Shown piece by piece: positions 14,393-20,770 of a DNA stretch of 20,770 nt. Numbering within the stretch: position 1 is the stretch's first letter; every line of letters begins with the position of its first letter. Made by a program: the position numbers and the translations under genes. The stretch is from DASXTS01 sp036505275 (lineage in GTDB: Bacteria > Actinomycetota > Actinomycetes > Mycobacteriales > Pseudonocardiaceae). The stretch covers positions 1-20,770 of the forward strand of contig DASXTS010000090.1 of NCBI GenBank assembly GCA_036505275.1, written 5' to 3'. The notes beneath the pieces are model-generated. The model searched no databases. It saw only the letters and a list, made by a program, of their open reading frames with translations, and was not told where the DNA came from.

Positions 14393-14514
14393 CGTGTTCG
14401 CCGGTTCGGTCGCCCGTGTTGGGCAGTTGAGTTCGGCGTGCGTGTTCGCCGGTTCGGTCGCCCGTGTTGGGCAGTTGGGTAGGGCGTGTTCGCCGGTTCG
14501 GTCGCCCGTGTTGG
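14393..14514. repeat. Three direct copies of a 37-bp unit
   Basis: The units start at 14393, 14441 and 14485. The first two share 37 identical bases, beginning CGTGTTCGCCGGTTCGGTCG and ending GGGCAGTTG. The third keeps the first 30 bases and then diverges. Spacers are 11 nt (14430-14440) and 7 nt (14478-14484). These spacers are too short for a CRISPR array. Confidence 0.85.
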
Positions 14515-14523
14515 CCGATTCGG

Positions 14524-14541
14524 GCATCAGCGTGCTGATGC
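14524..14541. repeat. 18-bp inverted repeat
   Basis: GCATCAGC (14524-14531) and GCTGATGC (14534-14541) are perfect 8-bp arms around GT. It could be a hairpin, a protein site or the end of a mobile repeat. Being far from any start codon, it is unlikely to be a classical operator. Confidence 0.6.
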
Positions 14542-14578
14542 TCCACATAGTGCACTGAGCTGGAACGGCAAATTCATC

Positions 14579-14692
14579 TGTCCGATTCCGCGGACACTCG
14601 TGTCCGAACGCGCGGACACACGGGAACGAGCACGCGGACACGCGGGGACGAACGCGCGGACACGCGGGGACGAACGCGCGGGCACGCCGGGG
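14579..14692. repeat. GTGTCCG-N6-CGGACAC palindromes leading into a 22-bp tandem array
   Basis: TGTCCG/CGGACA (14579-14584 and 14591-14596) and GTGTCCG/CGGACAC (14600-14606 and 14613-14619) both have 6-nt centres. Four units near ACGAACGCGCGGACACGCGG follow at 14604, 14626, 14648 and 14670; the last has one extra base and a changed centre. The same palindrome occurs at 723-742 and 794-813. Confidence 0.8.
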
Positions 14693-14721
14693 TACGGATC
14701 AGGCCCGCGGCCCGCGGCGGG

Positions 14722-16563
14722 TTATGGGATGGCGGCGAGGAGGCGGGCGGCGGTCTGCACGGCCGGGGCGGAGGAGCCGGCGTCCACGACGAGCACCGCA
14801 AAGGCGAGGTCACCCCGGTAACCGACAAACCAGCCGTGCGAGCGCGTGCCGTCGCCGAACTGCGCGGTGCCGGTCTTGCCGTACACCTCGCCGGAACCGG
14901 CGAGGGCACGCGCCGTACCCGCGGTCACCACCTCACGCATCATGGCCCGCAGCGGGTCGATCACATTCGGTGCCACCGCCGCAGGCGTGGCGTCCGCTGT
15001 GGTGGCAGTCCCGCGGATGAGCACGGGGGTCGGCATAGAGCCGTGCGCCACGGTGGCGGCGACCAGTGCCATGCCGAAGGGGCTGGCCACGACAGCGCCC
15101 TGGCCGAAGCCGGCCTCGGCGCGGGCCACCGTGGAGTCGCCCGGCGGCACCGAGCCCGTGACCGTGGTGGCGCCGGCCATCACGAAGTCAAGGCCGAGCC
15201 CGAGCTGGCGCGCCGCGTCGGGCAGCGCCTGCGCAGGCAGGTCCGCCGCGAGCCGGGCGAACGTCGTGTTGCAGGAGCGGGCGAAGGCGGTGTGCAGTGG
15301 CACGGTACCGAGGTCGAACCCGTCGTTGTTTGGTATCGCCCGGCCGTCGATCACGGTGCTGCCCGGGCACGGCACCGGGCTGTCCGCGGTCACCGCGCCG
15401 GCATGCAGCGCGGCGGTCGCGGTGACCGTCTTGAACGTCGAGCCCGGCGGGTATCGGCCACTCAGCGCGATCGGGCCGGCCGCGTCGGCCGCGGCGTTCT
15501 GCGCGACGGCGAGCACCTCGCCGGTTGACGGCTGCAGCGCCACGATCATGGCCTGCTGCTGGACGCCCTCGACGGCTCCCTCCGCCGCGGTCTGCACCGG
15601 CCGGGACAGCGTGGTGGTGACGGTGGTGCCCGGCGTGGGCGGCGTCTCGTGCACGGTGTCCACCTCGGCGCCGGCGGTGTCCAGCGTGACGACCCGCCAC
15701 CCGGGCTTGCCGGTGATCTGCGCCTCGACCGCGGTCCGTATCGTCGGCAGCACCTGCCTGGCGAACTCCCGGTCCGCCGCCAACATGCGGGTCTGCGCGC
15801 TGAAACGGACGCCGGGCAGGTCGTAGATCTGGTCCTTGACCGACTGGTAGTCCGGCTCGCGCAGCACCGCGACGGGGTAGCCGTTGCCGTCGGCCGTCTT
15901 GGTCGCGCCGTCCACAATCGACTCGGTGGTGATGCCGGCGTCGAACTGGCGCAGCGCCCCGGACAGCGCGGCCGCCACCGCGGGGATATCGCCGGCAGGC
16001 TCGCGGTAGAGCAGCACCACGACGACCTTCTGCGGCGCGAGCAACGGCCCCCCGTCCCGGTCGACGATCGGCGCCGGCTGCGACTGCTCCTCGCGCACCG
16101 CGACGGTCTGCTGGGCCGACAGCTTCGGGTGCAGCACGGTCGGTGACCAGTGCACGGTCCAAAGCTTCGCCTTGTCGCCGGTGCGGCGCAGGTCGAACGT
16201 CGACGGGTAGGTCCACTCGCGGCCCTCGCCCACCACCCAGGTGACGGTGAAGCTGGCTGACGCCGTGTCCGCGCCGGAGTCGCGCACCTGGTCGACGTCG
16301 GCTCGAACCGCGGTCGGCTTGAGCCCGCCGCGGATCTTGTCCAGCAGCGCGGCGGCCGCGGTGGGCTGGTCCGTGAGCCGGCTGGCCGAGGCGCTGTCGC
16401 CGCTGGCGATGGCTTGCACGAACGCGCGCGCGGTGTCAGCCGGCTTGGGGTCGCCGCCGAACAGGCCGCACGAGGTGAACATCGCCAACGAGGCCGCGGA
16501 GAGCGCGATGGCGATCAGTCGGGTGCCGGGCAGTCGAATGGTGAGCAGTCGGGTTGCGGGCAC
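14722..16563 (-). CDS. Class B penicillin-binding lipoprotein (MecA_N type transpeptidase)
   Basis: 613 residues. A signal peptide ends at MFTSC with C32 as the probable lipid-bearing cysteine; F at -3 is less usual for a lipobox. Residues 38-150 form the NTF2-like MecA_N domain and about 150-310 the PBP dimer domain. The transpeptidase domain (about 335-613) has YPPGSTFK (371-378; S375 nucleophile, K378), SCN (430-432) and KTG (563-565). It should crosslink peptidoglycan stem peptides outside the membrane and bind beta-lactams. Length, MecA_N domain and lipid anchor match the M. tuberculosis Rv2864c group. The GTG at 16563 lies 6 nt after a minus-strand TAGGGT box. The gene is 80 bp downstream of the DUF4081-GNAT gene. 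Confidence 0.93.
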   Translation of the reverse strand: MPATRLLTIRLPGTRLIAIALSAASLAMFTSCGLFGGDPKPADTARAFVQAIASGDSASASRLTDQPTAAAALLDKIRGGLKPTAVRADVDQVRDSGADTASASFTVTWVVGEGREWTYPSTFDLRRTGDKAKLWTVHWSPTVLHPKLSAQQTVAVREEQSQPAPIVDRDGGPLLAPQKVVVVLLYREPAGDIPAVAAALSGALRQFDAGITTESIVDGATKTADGNGYPVAVLREPDYQSVKDQIYDLPGVRFSAQTRMLAADREFARQVLPTIRTAVEAQITGKPGWRVVTLDTAGAEVDTVHETPPTPGTTVTTTLSRPVQTAAEGAVEGVQQQAMIVALQPSTGEVLAVAQNAAADAAGPIALSGRYPPGSTFKTVTATAALHAGAVTADSPVPCPGSTVIDGRAIPNNDGFDLGTVPLHTAFARSCNTTFARLAADLPAQALPDAARQLGLGLDFVMAGATTVTGSVPPGDSTVARAEAGFGQGAVVASPFGMALVAATVAHGSMPTPVLIRGTATTADATPAAVAPNVIDPLRAMMREVVTAGTARALAGSGEVYGKTGTAQFGDGTRSHGWFVGYRGDLAFAVLVVDAGSSAPAVQTAARLLAAIP

Positions 16564-16569
16564 GCGAGC

Positions 16570-16575
16570 ACCCTA
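16570..16575 (-). promoter_or_regulatory. Candidate -10 box of a leaderless PBP transcript
   Basis: Minus-strand TAGGGT, 6 nt upstream of the GTG at 16563; no Shine-Dalgarno lies between. It suggests that the PBP gene has its own promoter within the minus-strand gene run. Confidence 0.45.
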
Positions 16576-16643
16576 TGTGGCGAGGAACGGCGGGCTCGGT
16601 GCCGACTCCCGCTCCACAACGGCGTAAGAACCGCTAGAACAGC

Positions 16644-17480
16644 TCAGAACAGAACGGTGGCGAACGTGCCGACCTGGCGGAAACCGAGCTTGCGGTAGGC
16701 GCCCCGTGCCGGGTGGTTGTAGGAGTTGACGTAGAGACTGGCGATTCGGCCGAAGCCACCGACCAGCCGCTCGACGACCGCGGCCGTGCCGGCGGTGCCC
16801 AGGCCGTGACCACGGCGGTCCGGGTGCACCCAGACGCCCTGCAACTGGCCGACCCGCGACGACATGGCGCCGATCTCGGCCTTGAAGACCACCTCGGCGC
16901 CCTCGAAACGGGCGAATGCCCGGCCGGCCCCAACCAGTTCGGCGACCCTGGCCCGGTAACCGATGCCGCCGTCGCCGGCGGTCGGGTCGATGCCCACCTC
17001 CTCGGTGAACATGGCGACCGCGGCCGGCAGGTAGCGGTCCAGTTCCTCCGGTCGAACCGGCCGCACCAGCGGGTCGCCAGGTACCGCCGGCGCCCCGGCC
17101 AGGGTCAGCAGCGGCTGGTCGGCGCGCACCTCGCGGCACGGCCCCCAGTCGTCCATCAGCTCCCGCCACAGCGCGAGCACCTCGCCGGCCGGCCCCACCA
17201 GCGAGGAGCAGTTGCGGCCGCGGCGCAGCGCGCGATTGGCGAAGGCCCGCAGCGCGACCCGATCACCGCGCAACGGCACCAGGTTGGCTCCGGAGAAGCA
17301 CAGCCCCTCCAGCCGCTGACCGAAGCCCCATAGCTCGCCGCCCAGCCGCCACGGGTCGGTGCCGGCCGTCTCCACCCTGGCCGCGACCATGCAGGAGGTC
17401 ACCGGATCGGTGTCCAGCACCGCCCTGACCCAATGGACGTCGCGATTGTCCAGCAGGCGCGCGCCGGCCAGCTTCAGCAC
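16644..17480 (-). CDS. DUF4081-GNAT family acetyltransferase
   Basis: 278 residues. The N-terminal half (1-about 130; DNRDVHWVRAVLDTDPVTSC, then WGFGQRLEGLCFSGANLVPL) fits the DUF4081 module that precedes GNAT in actinobacteria. The GNAT domain (about 138-278) has LQGVWVHPDRRGHGLGTAGT (213-232), the acetyl-CoA loop, and LYVNSYNHPARGAYRKLGF (249-267), the closing motif. The substrate is unknown; the family (Rv2867c in M. tuberculosis, from memory) always sits beside ispG. The GTG at 17480 gives a family-like start, but no clear ribosome binding site precedes it. The 117 bp between it and ispG hold only weak dyads, such as GCCAG-ATG-CTGGC, and no convincing terminator. Confidence 0.88.
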   Translation of the reverse strand: MLKLAGARLLDNRDVHWVRAVLDTDPVTSCMVAARVETAGTDPWRLGGELWGFGQRLEGLCFSGANLVPLRGDRVALRAFANRALRRGRNCSSLVGPAGEVLALWRELMDDWGPCREVRADQPLLTLAGAPAVPGDPLVRPVRPEELDRYLPAAVAMFTEEVGIDPTAGDGGIGYRARVAELVGAGRAFARFEGAEVVFKAEIGAMSSRVGQLQGVWVHPDRRGHGLGTAGTAAVVERLVGGFGRIASLYVNSYNHPARGAYRKLGFRQVGTFATVLF

Positions 17481-17597
17481 ACCTACAGCGTGCCAGATGC
17501 TGGCCGTAGCACCACTGGCTGGCAGGCCTTGGGTTTACGCCCCCAGCCGAGCCCCAGCAGACTCCCGGTGAACACCCGGCAGTCGCTCAGCACACGG

Positions 17598-18758
17598 TCA
17601 GCTGACGGTCACCACCGGTGCGCCCACGCCCGCCTCGGGGTCAGCGGGTTCCATCGACTCGGCGATCCGCATCGCCTCCTCGATCAGCGTCTCCACGATG
17701 AGGTGCTCAGGCACGGTCTTGATCACCTCGCCGTGGACGAAGATCTGCCCCTTGCCGTTGCCGGACGCGACGCCGAGGTCGGCCTCACGGGCCTCGCCCG
17801 GGCCGTTCACCACGCAGCCCATCACGGCGACCCGCAGCGGCACCTCCATGCCGGAAAGCCCGGCGGTCACCTCGTCGGCCAGCCGGTACACGTCCACCTG
17901 GGCGCGGCCGCAGGACGGGCAGGAGACGATTTCCAACTTGCGTGGCCGCAGGTTCAGCGACTGCAGGATCTGGTGCCCGACCTTGACCTCCTCCACCGGC
18001 GGCGCCGACAGCGACACCCGGATGGTGTCGCCGATGCCCTGCCGCAACAGCGCGCCGAACGCCACCGCGGACTTGATCGTGCCCTGGAACGCCGGCCCGG
18101 CCTCGGTGACCCCAAGGTGCAGCGGGTAGTCGCACTCCTGCGCGAGCAGCTCGTAAGCGCGGATCATCACCACCGGGTCGTGGTGCTTGACCGAAATCTT
18201 GATGTCGTGGAAGTCGTGCTCGGCGAACAGCGACGCCTCCCACAGGGCCGACTCGACCAGCGCCTCCGGGGTTGCCTTGCCGTGCTTGGCCAGCAGCCGC
18301 GGGTCGAGCGAGCCGGCGTTCACCCCGATCCGGATCGGGGTGCCGTGGTCGCGGGCCTCGCGGGCGATCTCGGCCACCTTGTCGTCGAACTTCCTGATGT
18401 TGCCGGGGTTCACCCGCACCCCGGCGCAGCCGGCGTCGATCGCGGCGAACACGTACTTCGGCTGGAAGTGGATGTCCGCGATCACCGGGATCTGCGAGTG
18501 CCCGGCAATCTGCGCCAGCGCGTCGGCGTCGTCCTGTGACGGGCAGGCCACCCGCACGATGTCGCAGCCGGTGGCGGTCAGCTCGGCGATCTGCTGCAGG
18601 GTGGCGTCGACGTCCGCGGTGACCGTGGTTGTCATGGACTGCACCGAGATCGGGTGCTCGGAGCCGATGCCCACCGTGCCGACGTACAGCTGCCTGGTCG
18701 GCCGGCGCGGCGCCAGCACCGGCGCCGGTGCGGCGGGCATGCCGAGGGAAACGGGCAC
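17598..18758 (-). CDS. ispG: 4-hydroxy-3-methylbut-2-enyl-diphosphate synthase (flavodoxin)
   Basis: 386 residues. IspG (GcpE) is the iron-sulfur enzyme that converts ME-cPP to HMBPP, the penultimate MEP-pathway step to isoprenoid precursors. VGIGSEHPISVQSMTTTVTA (29-48) and RIGVNAGSLD (143-152) belong to the TIM-barrel part. The 4Fe-4S ligands are C280 and C283 (CPSCGR), C315 (MGCVVNGPGE) and E322. The GTG at 18758 is chosen because AGGAG (18764-18768) lies 5 nt upstream; an ATG at 18740 is possible but has no such site. This ribosome binding site abuts the stop of the upstream protease gene, leaving an 8-nt gap, so the genes are co-transcribed. Confidence 0.96.
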   Translation of the reverse strand: MPVSLGMPAAPAPVLAPRRPTRQLYVGTVGIGSEHPISVQSMTTTVTADVDATLQQIAELTATGCDIVRVACPSQDDADALAQIAGHSQIPVIADIHFQPKYVFAAIDAGCAGVRVNPGNIRKFDDKVAEIAREARDHGTPIRIGVNAGSLDPRLLAKHGKATPEALVESALWEASLFAEHDFHDIKISVKHHDPVVMIRAYELLAQECDYPLHLGVTEAGPAFQGTIKSAVAFGALLRQGIGDTIRVSLSAPPVEEVKVGHQILQSLNLRPRKLEIVSCPSCGRAQVDVYRLADEVTAGLSGMEVPLRVAVMGCVVNGPGEAREADLGVASGNGKGQIFVHGEVIKTVPEHLIVETLIEEAMRIAESMEPADPEAGVGAPVVTVS

Positions 18759-18766
18759 AGCAGCTC

Positions 18767-19984
18767 CTACGGTCCGAGGCGGATCGGGTTGACGATGTCG
18801 GCGGTGACGGTGAGCAGCATGATCCCACCACCGACCAGGACGGCGGCGTAGGTCAGCGGCAGCAGCTTGGTGTAGTCGACCGGGCCGCCGGCCGGTAGGC
18901 CACGCAGCCGCCGTGCCCAGTCGCGCAGCTTCTCGTACACGTTGACGGCGATGTGCCCGCCGTCCAGCGGCAGCAGCGGCAGCAGGTTGAACACGCCGAC
19001 GAAGAAGTTCACCGCGGCGAGCATGAACAGGAACAGCTCCCACAGGCCGCGGTCGGCCGCGTCGCCGCCGATGATGGACGCGCCGACCACGCTGATCGGC
19101 CGCTCCGGGTCGTCCTCGCCGGCGATGGCGCGGAACAACGCGGGGACCTTCTCCGGGAACCGCTTGAGACCGTCCCAGGTGGCCGCGAACATCTCGCCGG
19201 TGAAGTCGAAGCTGGCGGGCACAGCGCCGAGCACGCCGTAGTCCAGGTTCGGGCCGACACCCTGGCCCATGCCGACCACACCCGCGGACTCCAGCCGGGC
19301 GTCCGGGCCAGGCGTGGCGTCCACCGGGAGCCGTTGCCCGGTCTGCACATCCACCATGAGGGTGCGCTGCTGGCGGTCGCGCTCGATGCGGAACTCCGTC
19401 GGGCCGGACGCCGCCCGAATTTGGGTAAGGACGTCGTCCCAGGTCGGAGTGGGTACGCCGCCGACGGCCAGCACGATGTCGCCGTTCTGGAGGCCGGCCC
19501 GGCTGGCCGGCGCGGCCGCGCTGCCCGGCGGGCAGGGCTTGATCTGTCCGGTAGTCGCGTCCTGGTCGGCCACGCAGTCGGCGATGGCGCCGACCGCCGG
19601 CCGGGTGTCGGGCAGCCCGGTGGAGACGGCCATCACGTACACCACGAGCGCGCCCACGACGAAGTGGGTGAGCGAGCCGGCGGCCAGCACGATCACCCGC
19701 TGCCACACCGGCTTGCGGTAGAACGCCCGTGGCTCGTCCTCGGGCCGCACCTCGTCCAGCGCGGTCATACCGGCGATGTCCACGAACCCGCCGAGCGGGA
19801 TGACCTTCAGCCCGTACTCGGTCTCTCCGCGGCGGAACGACCAGATGCGCTTGCCGAAGCCGATGAAGTACCGCCTGGCGTGCATGCCGAACGCCTTGGC
19901 CGTGACCAGGTGCCCGAACTCGTGCAGCGCGATCGAGATCGTGATGCCGAGCGCGAACAGCACAACGCCTGCGATGAAGGTCAC
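18767..19984 (-). CDS. rip1: Site-2 zinc metalloprotease (RseP/Rip1 family, M50)
   Basis: 405 residues. HEFGH at 21-25 (H21, E22, H25) in the first membrane helix and LLPLDGGH near the C-terminus (D341) form the intramembrane zinc site. A PDZ-like domain lies about 150-240 (AGLQNGDIVLAVGGVPTPTW). The second and third membrane segments flank it (about 105-130 and 310-330), and a last helix ends near residue 395. Family members cut anti-sigma factors or other single-pass membrane proteins within the bilayer, and M. tuberculosis Rip1 (Rv2869c) is the same gene in the same place. The GTG at 19984 overlaps the dxr stop as GTGA, indicating translational coupling. Its own substrates are not visible here. 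Confidence 0.94.
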   Translation of the reverse strand: MTFIAGVVLFALGITISIALHEFGHLVTAKAFGMHARRYFIGFGKRIWSFRRGETEYGLKVIPLGGFVDIAGMTALDEVRPEDEPRAFYRKPVWQRVIVLAAGSLTHFVVGALVVYVMAVSTGLPDTRPAVGAIADCVADQDATTGQIKPCPPGSAAAPASRAGLQNGDIVLAVGGVPTPTWDDVLTQIRAASGPTEFRIERDRQQRTLMVDVQTGQRLPVDATPGPDARLESAGVVGMGQGVGPNLDYGVLGAVPASFDFTGEMFAATWDGLKRFPEKVPALFRAIAGEDDPERPISVVGASIIGGDAADRGLWELFLFMLAAVNFFVGVFNLLPLLPLDGGHIAVNVYEKLRDWARRLRGLPAGGPVDYTKLLPLTYAAVLVGGGIMLLTVTADIVNPIRLGP

Positions 19985-20770
19985 GTCGAGCCCTCTCCAA
20001 CCCTGCCGGTAACCCGAGCGCTGGCTACCCGGGAGCGCACGAGCAGTTCGTTGGCGCGCGCCCTGGCCCACCGTTCGGCGGCCAGCACGTCCTCCACGGT
20101 AGCGGGCTGCACCGACCATCCGTCGGCCTCGGCGAGCACGGCCGCCACGGTATCCACGATGCCGAGGAAGCCCACCCGGCCAGCCACGAAGCCGGCGACC
20201 GCCTCCTCGTTGGCCGCGTTGTACACCGCCGGCAGGCAGCCACCGCGCCGGCCGGCCTCGCGGGCGAGCTGCACGGCCGGGAAGGCGGCGTCGTCGAGGG
20301 GCTCGAAGGTCCAGCTCGTCGGGGTGTCGAAGCGGCACGCTGCGGCGGCGCTCGGCACCCGGTCGGGCCAGGCCAACGCGAGCGCGATCGGCAACCGCAT
20401 GTCCGGCGGGCTGGCCTGGGCCAGCGTCGAGCCGTCGACGAATGTGACCATGGAGTGGACCACCGACTGCGGGTGCACCACCACGTCGATCGCGTCGTAG
20501 CCCACCCCGAACAGCAGGTGCGCCTCGATCAGCTCGAGGCCCTTGTTCACCAGGGTCGCCGAGTTGATCGTGATCACCGGGCCCATCGCCCAGGTTGGGT
20601 GGGCCAGCGCCTGCGCCACGGTGACCTCGGCCAACTCGTCGCGGCGCCGGCCGCGGAACGGGCCGCCGGACGCCGTGAGCACCAGCTTGGCCACCTCGCC
20701 GGCCCGCCCGCCGCGCAGGCACTGGGCCAGCGCGGAGTGCTCGGAGTCCACCGGCACGAGCTGGCCAGGC
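19981..20770 (-). CDS. dxr: 1-deoxy-D-xylulose-5-phosphate reductoisomerase, C-terminal part
   Basis: The frame enters from the right edge and runs to the TGA at 19981-19983, giving about 262 of the usual 390 or so residues. It starts in the metal and substrate site: PGQLVPVDSEHSALAQCLRG carries the E of DSEHS, and TASGGPFRGR follows. MGPVITINSATLVNKGLELI contains the N, K and E that bind phosphate and metal. GYDAIDVVVHPQSVVHSMV and the C-terminal helical domain (VYNAANEEAVAGF) are standard. Dxr makes MEP from DXP, the first committed step of the non-mevalonate pathway; the third gene of this run, ispG, acts later in the same pathway. The N-terminal NADPH-binding domain lies outside the window. 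Fosmidomycin is the known inhibitor class of this enzyme. Confidence 0.95.
   Translation of the reverse strand, partial: PGQLVPVDSEHSALAQCLRGGRAGEVAKLVLTASGGPFRGRRRDELAEVTVAQALAHPTWAMGPVITINSATLVNKGLELIEAHLLFGVGYDAIDVVVHPQSVVHSMVTFVDGSTLAQASPPDMRLPIALALAWPDRVPSAAAACRFDTPTSWTFEPLDDAAFPAVQLAREAGRRGGCLPAVYNAANEEAVAGFVAGRVGFLGIVDTVAAVLAEADGWSVQPATVEDVLAAERWARARANELLVRSRVASARVTGRVGEGST

Larger units (their letters stand above)
14359..14721. other. Repeat-rich convergent intergenic region
   Basis: This 363-bp region separates the TPR gene (plus strand) from the PBP gene (minus strand), so both read into it and no promoter is required. It contains three direct copies of a 30-37-bp unit (14393-14514), an 18-bp dyad (14524-14541), an 8-bp palindrome AGTGCACT (14549-14556), a less GC-rich stretch (about 14560-14580), two GTGTCCG-type palindromes and a 22-bp tandem array (14579-14692). 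It ends in CCGCGG-rich sequence. Open frames across it are repeat-derived and I do not consider them genes. Confidence 0.7.

Noticed and set aside
14393..14514. Possible CRISPR array
   Set aside because: There are only three copies, the spacers are 7 and 11 nt, the periods are unequal, and there is no cas gene in the window.
14348..14641. Minus-strand reading frame across the repeat cluster
   Set aside because: Its sequence is generated by the direct repeats (repeated PTRATEPANT), there is no ribosome binding site, and it overlaps the end of the TPR gene.
14703..14721. CCGCGG-rich hairpin as a PBP gene terminator
   Set aside because: Short palindromic CCGCGG blocks without a defined loop; it cannot be distinguished from background GC sequence.
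17481..17597. Terminator between ispG and the GNAT gene
   Set aside because: Only 5-6-bp dyads with mismatched interiors were found; none is better than expected for this GC content.
17598..20000. 800-codon minus-strand frame joined to ispG
   Set aside because: The upstream half is antisense-frame shadow of the protease gene. The real ispG begins at the GTG at 18758 with its own ribosome binding site.

Overview
The window is high-GC DNA from an actinobacterium, most likely of the order Pseudonocardiales. It carries mycothione reductase, a MetAP1c-type methionine aminopeptidase, a TIR-DUF2510 membrane protein, GTG starts and apparently leaderless TANNNT promoters. The gene order matches, from memory, the Mycobacterium tuberculosis stretch from cysG (Rv2847c) through mtr (Rv2855), mapB (Rv2861c), the PBP lipoprotein (Rv2864c) and a GNAT (Rv2867c) to ispG-rip1-dxr (Rv2868c-Rv2870c). 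This is a conserved core neighbourhood with accessory insertions at the left end and between the landmarks. The genus is not determined.

Left part (1-3192): the tail of a glyoxalase/VOC protein, a deleted GNAT acetyltransferase relic, two copies of a GTGTCCG-N6-CGGACAC palindrome, a 19-codon leader-like ORF with a strong ribosome binding site, a RIO-type kinase, and a tail-anchored TIR protein that keeps a candidate catalytic glutamate.

Tetrapyrrole block (3216-7572, minus strand): cobM and cobL overlap by 4 nt and are followed by a His-rich CDF metal transporter and a cysG siroheme synthase/SUMT fusion. Both cobM and cobL depart from family motifs I would expect to be conserved. A palindrome overlies the likely CDF promoter.

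Middle part (7678-13457): an ElaA-type GNAT, a secreted M15-type peptidase lipoprotein, an AMIN-like secreted protein, then a plus-strand run of YbhB/PEBP, mycothione reductase and an alpha/beta hydrolase. The hydrolase ends convergently 14 nt inside the methionine aminopeptidase gene. Strong hairpins separate the convergent pairs at 3196-3224 and 9269-9311.

Right part (13498-20770): a TPR protein, a 363-bp convergent intergenic region packed with repeats, a MecA_N-type class B penicillin-binding lipoprotein, a DUF4081-GNAT protein, and the minus-strand operon dxr-rip1-ispG. That operon joins two MEP-pathway isoprenoid enzymes to a site-2 protease, with 4-nt and 8-nt junctions. No tRNA, rRNA, CRISPR, transposase or phage gene was seen. 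I found no convincing multi-gene novel system. The best leads are the repeat-rich region at 14359-14721, the divergent cobL-cobM pair, the TIR protein and the leader ORF.
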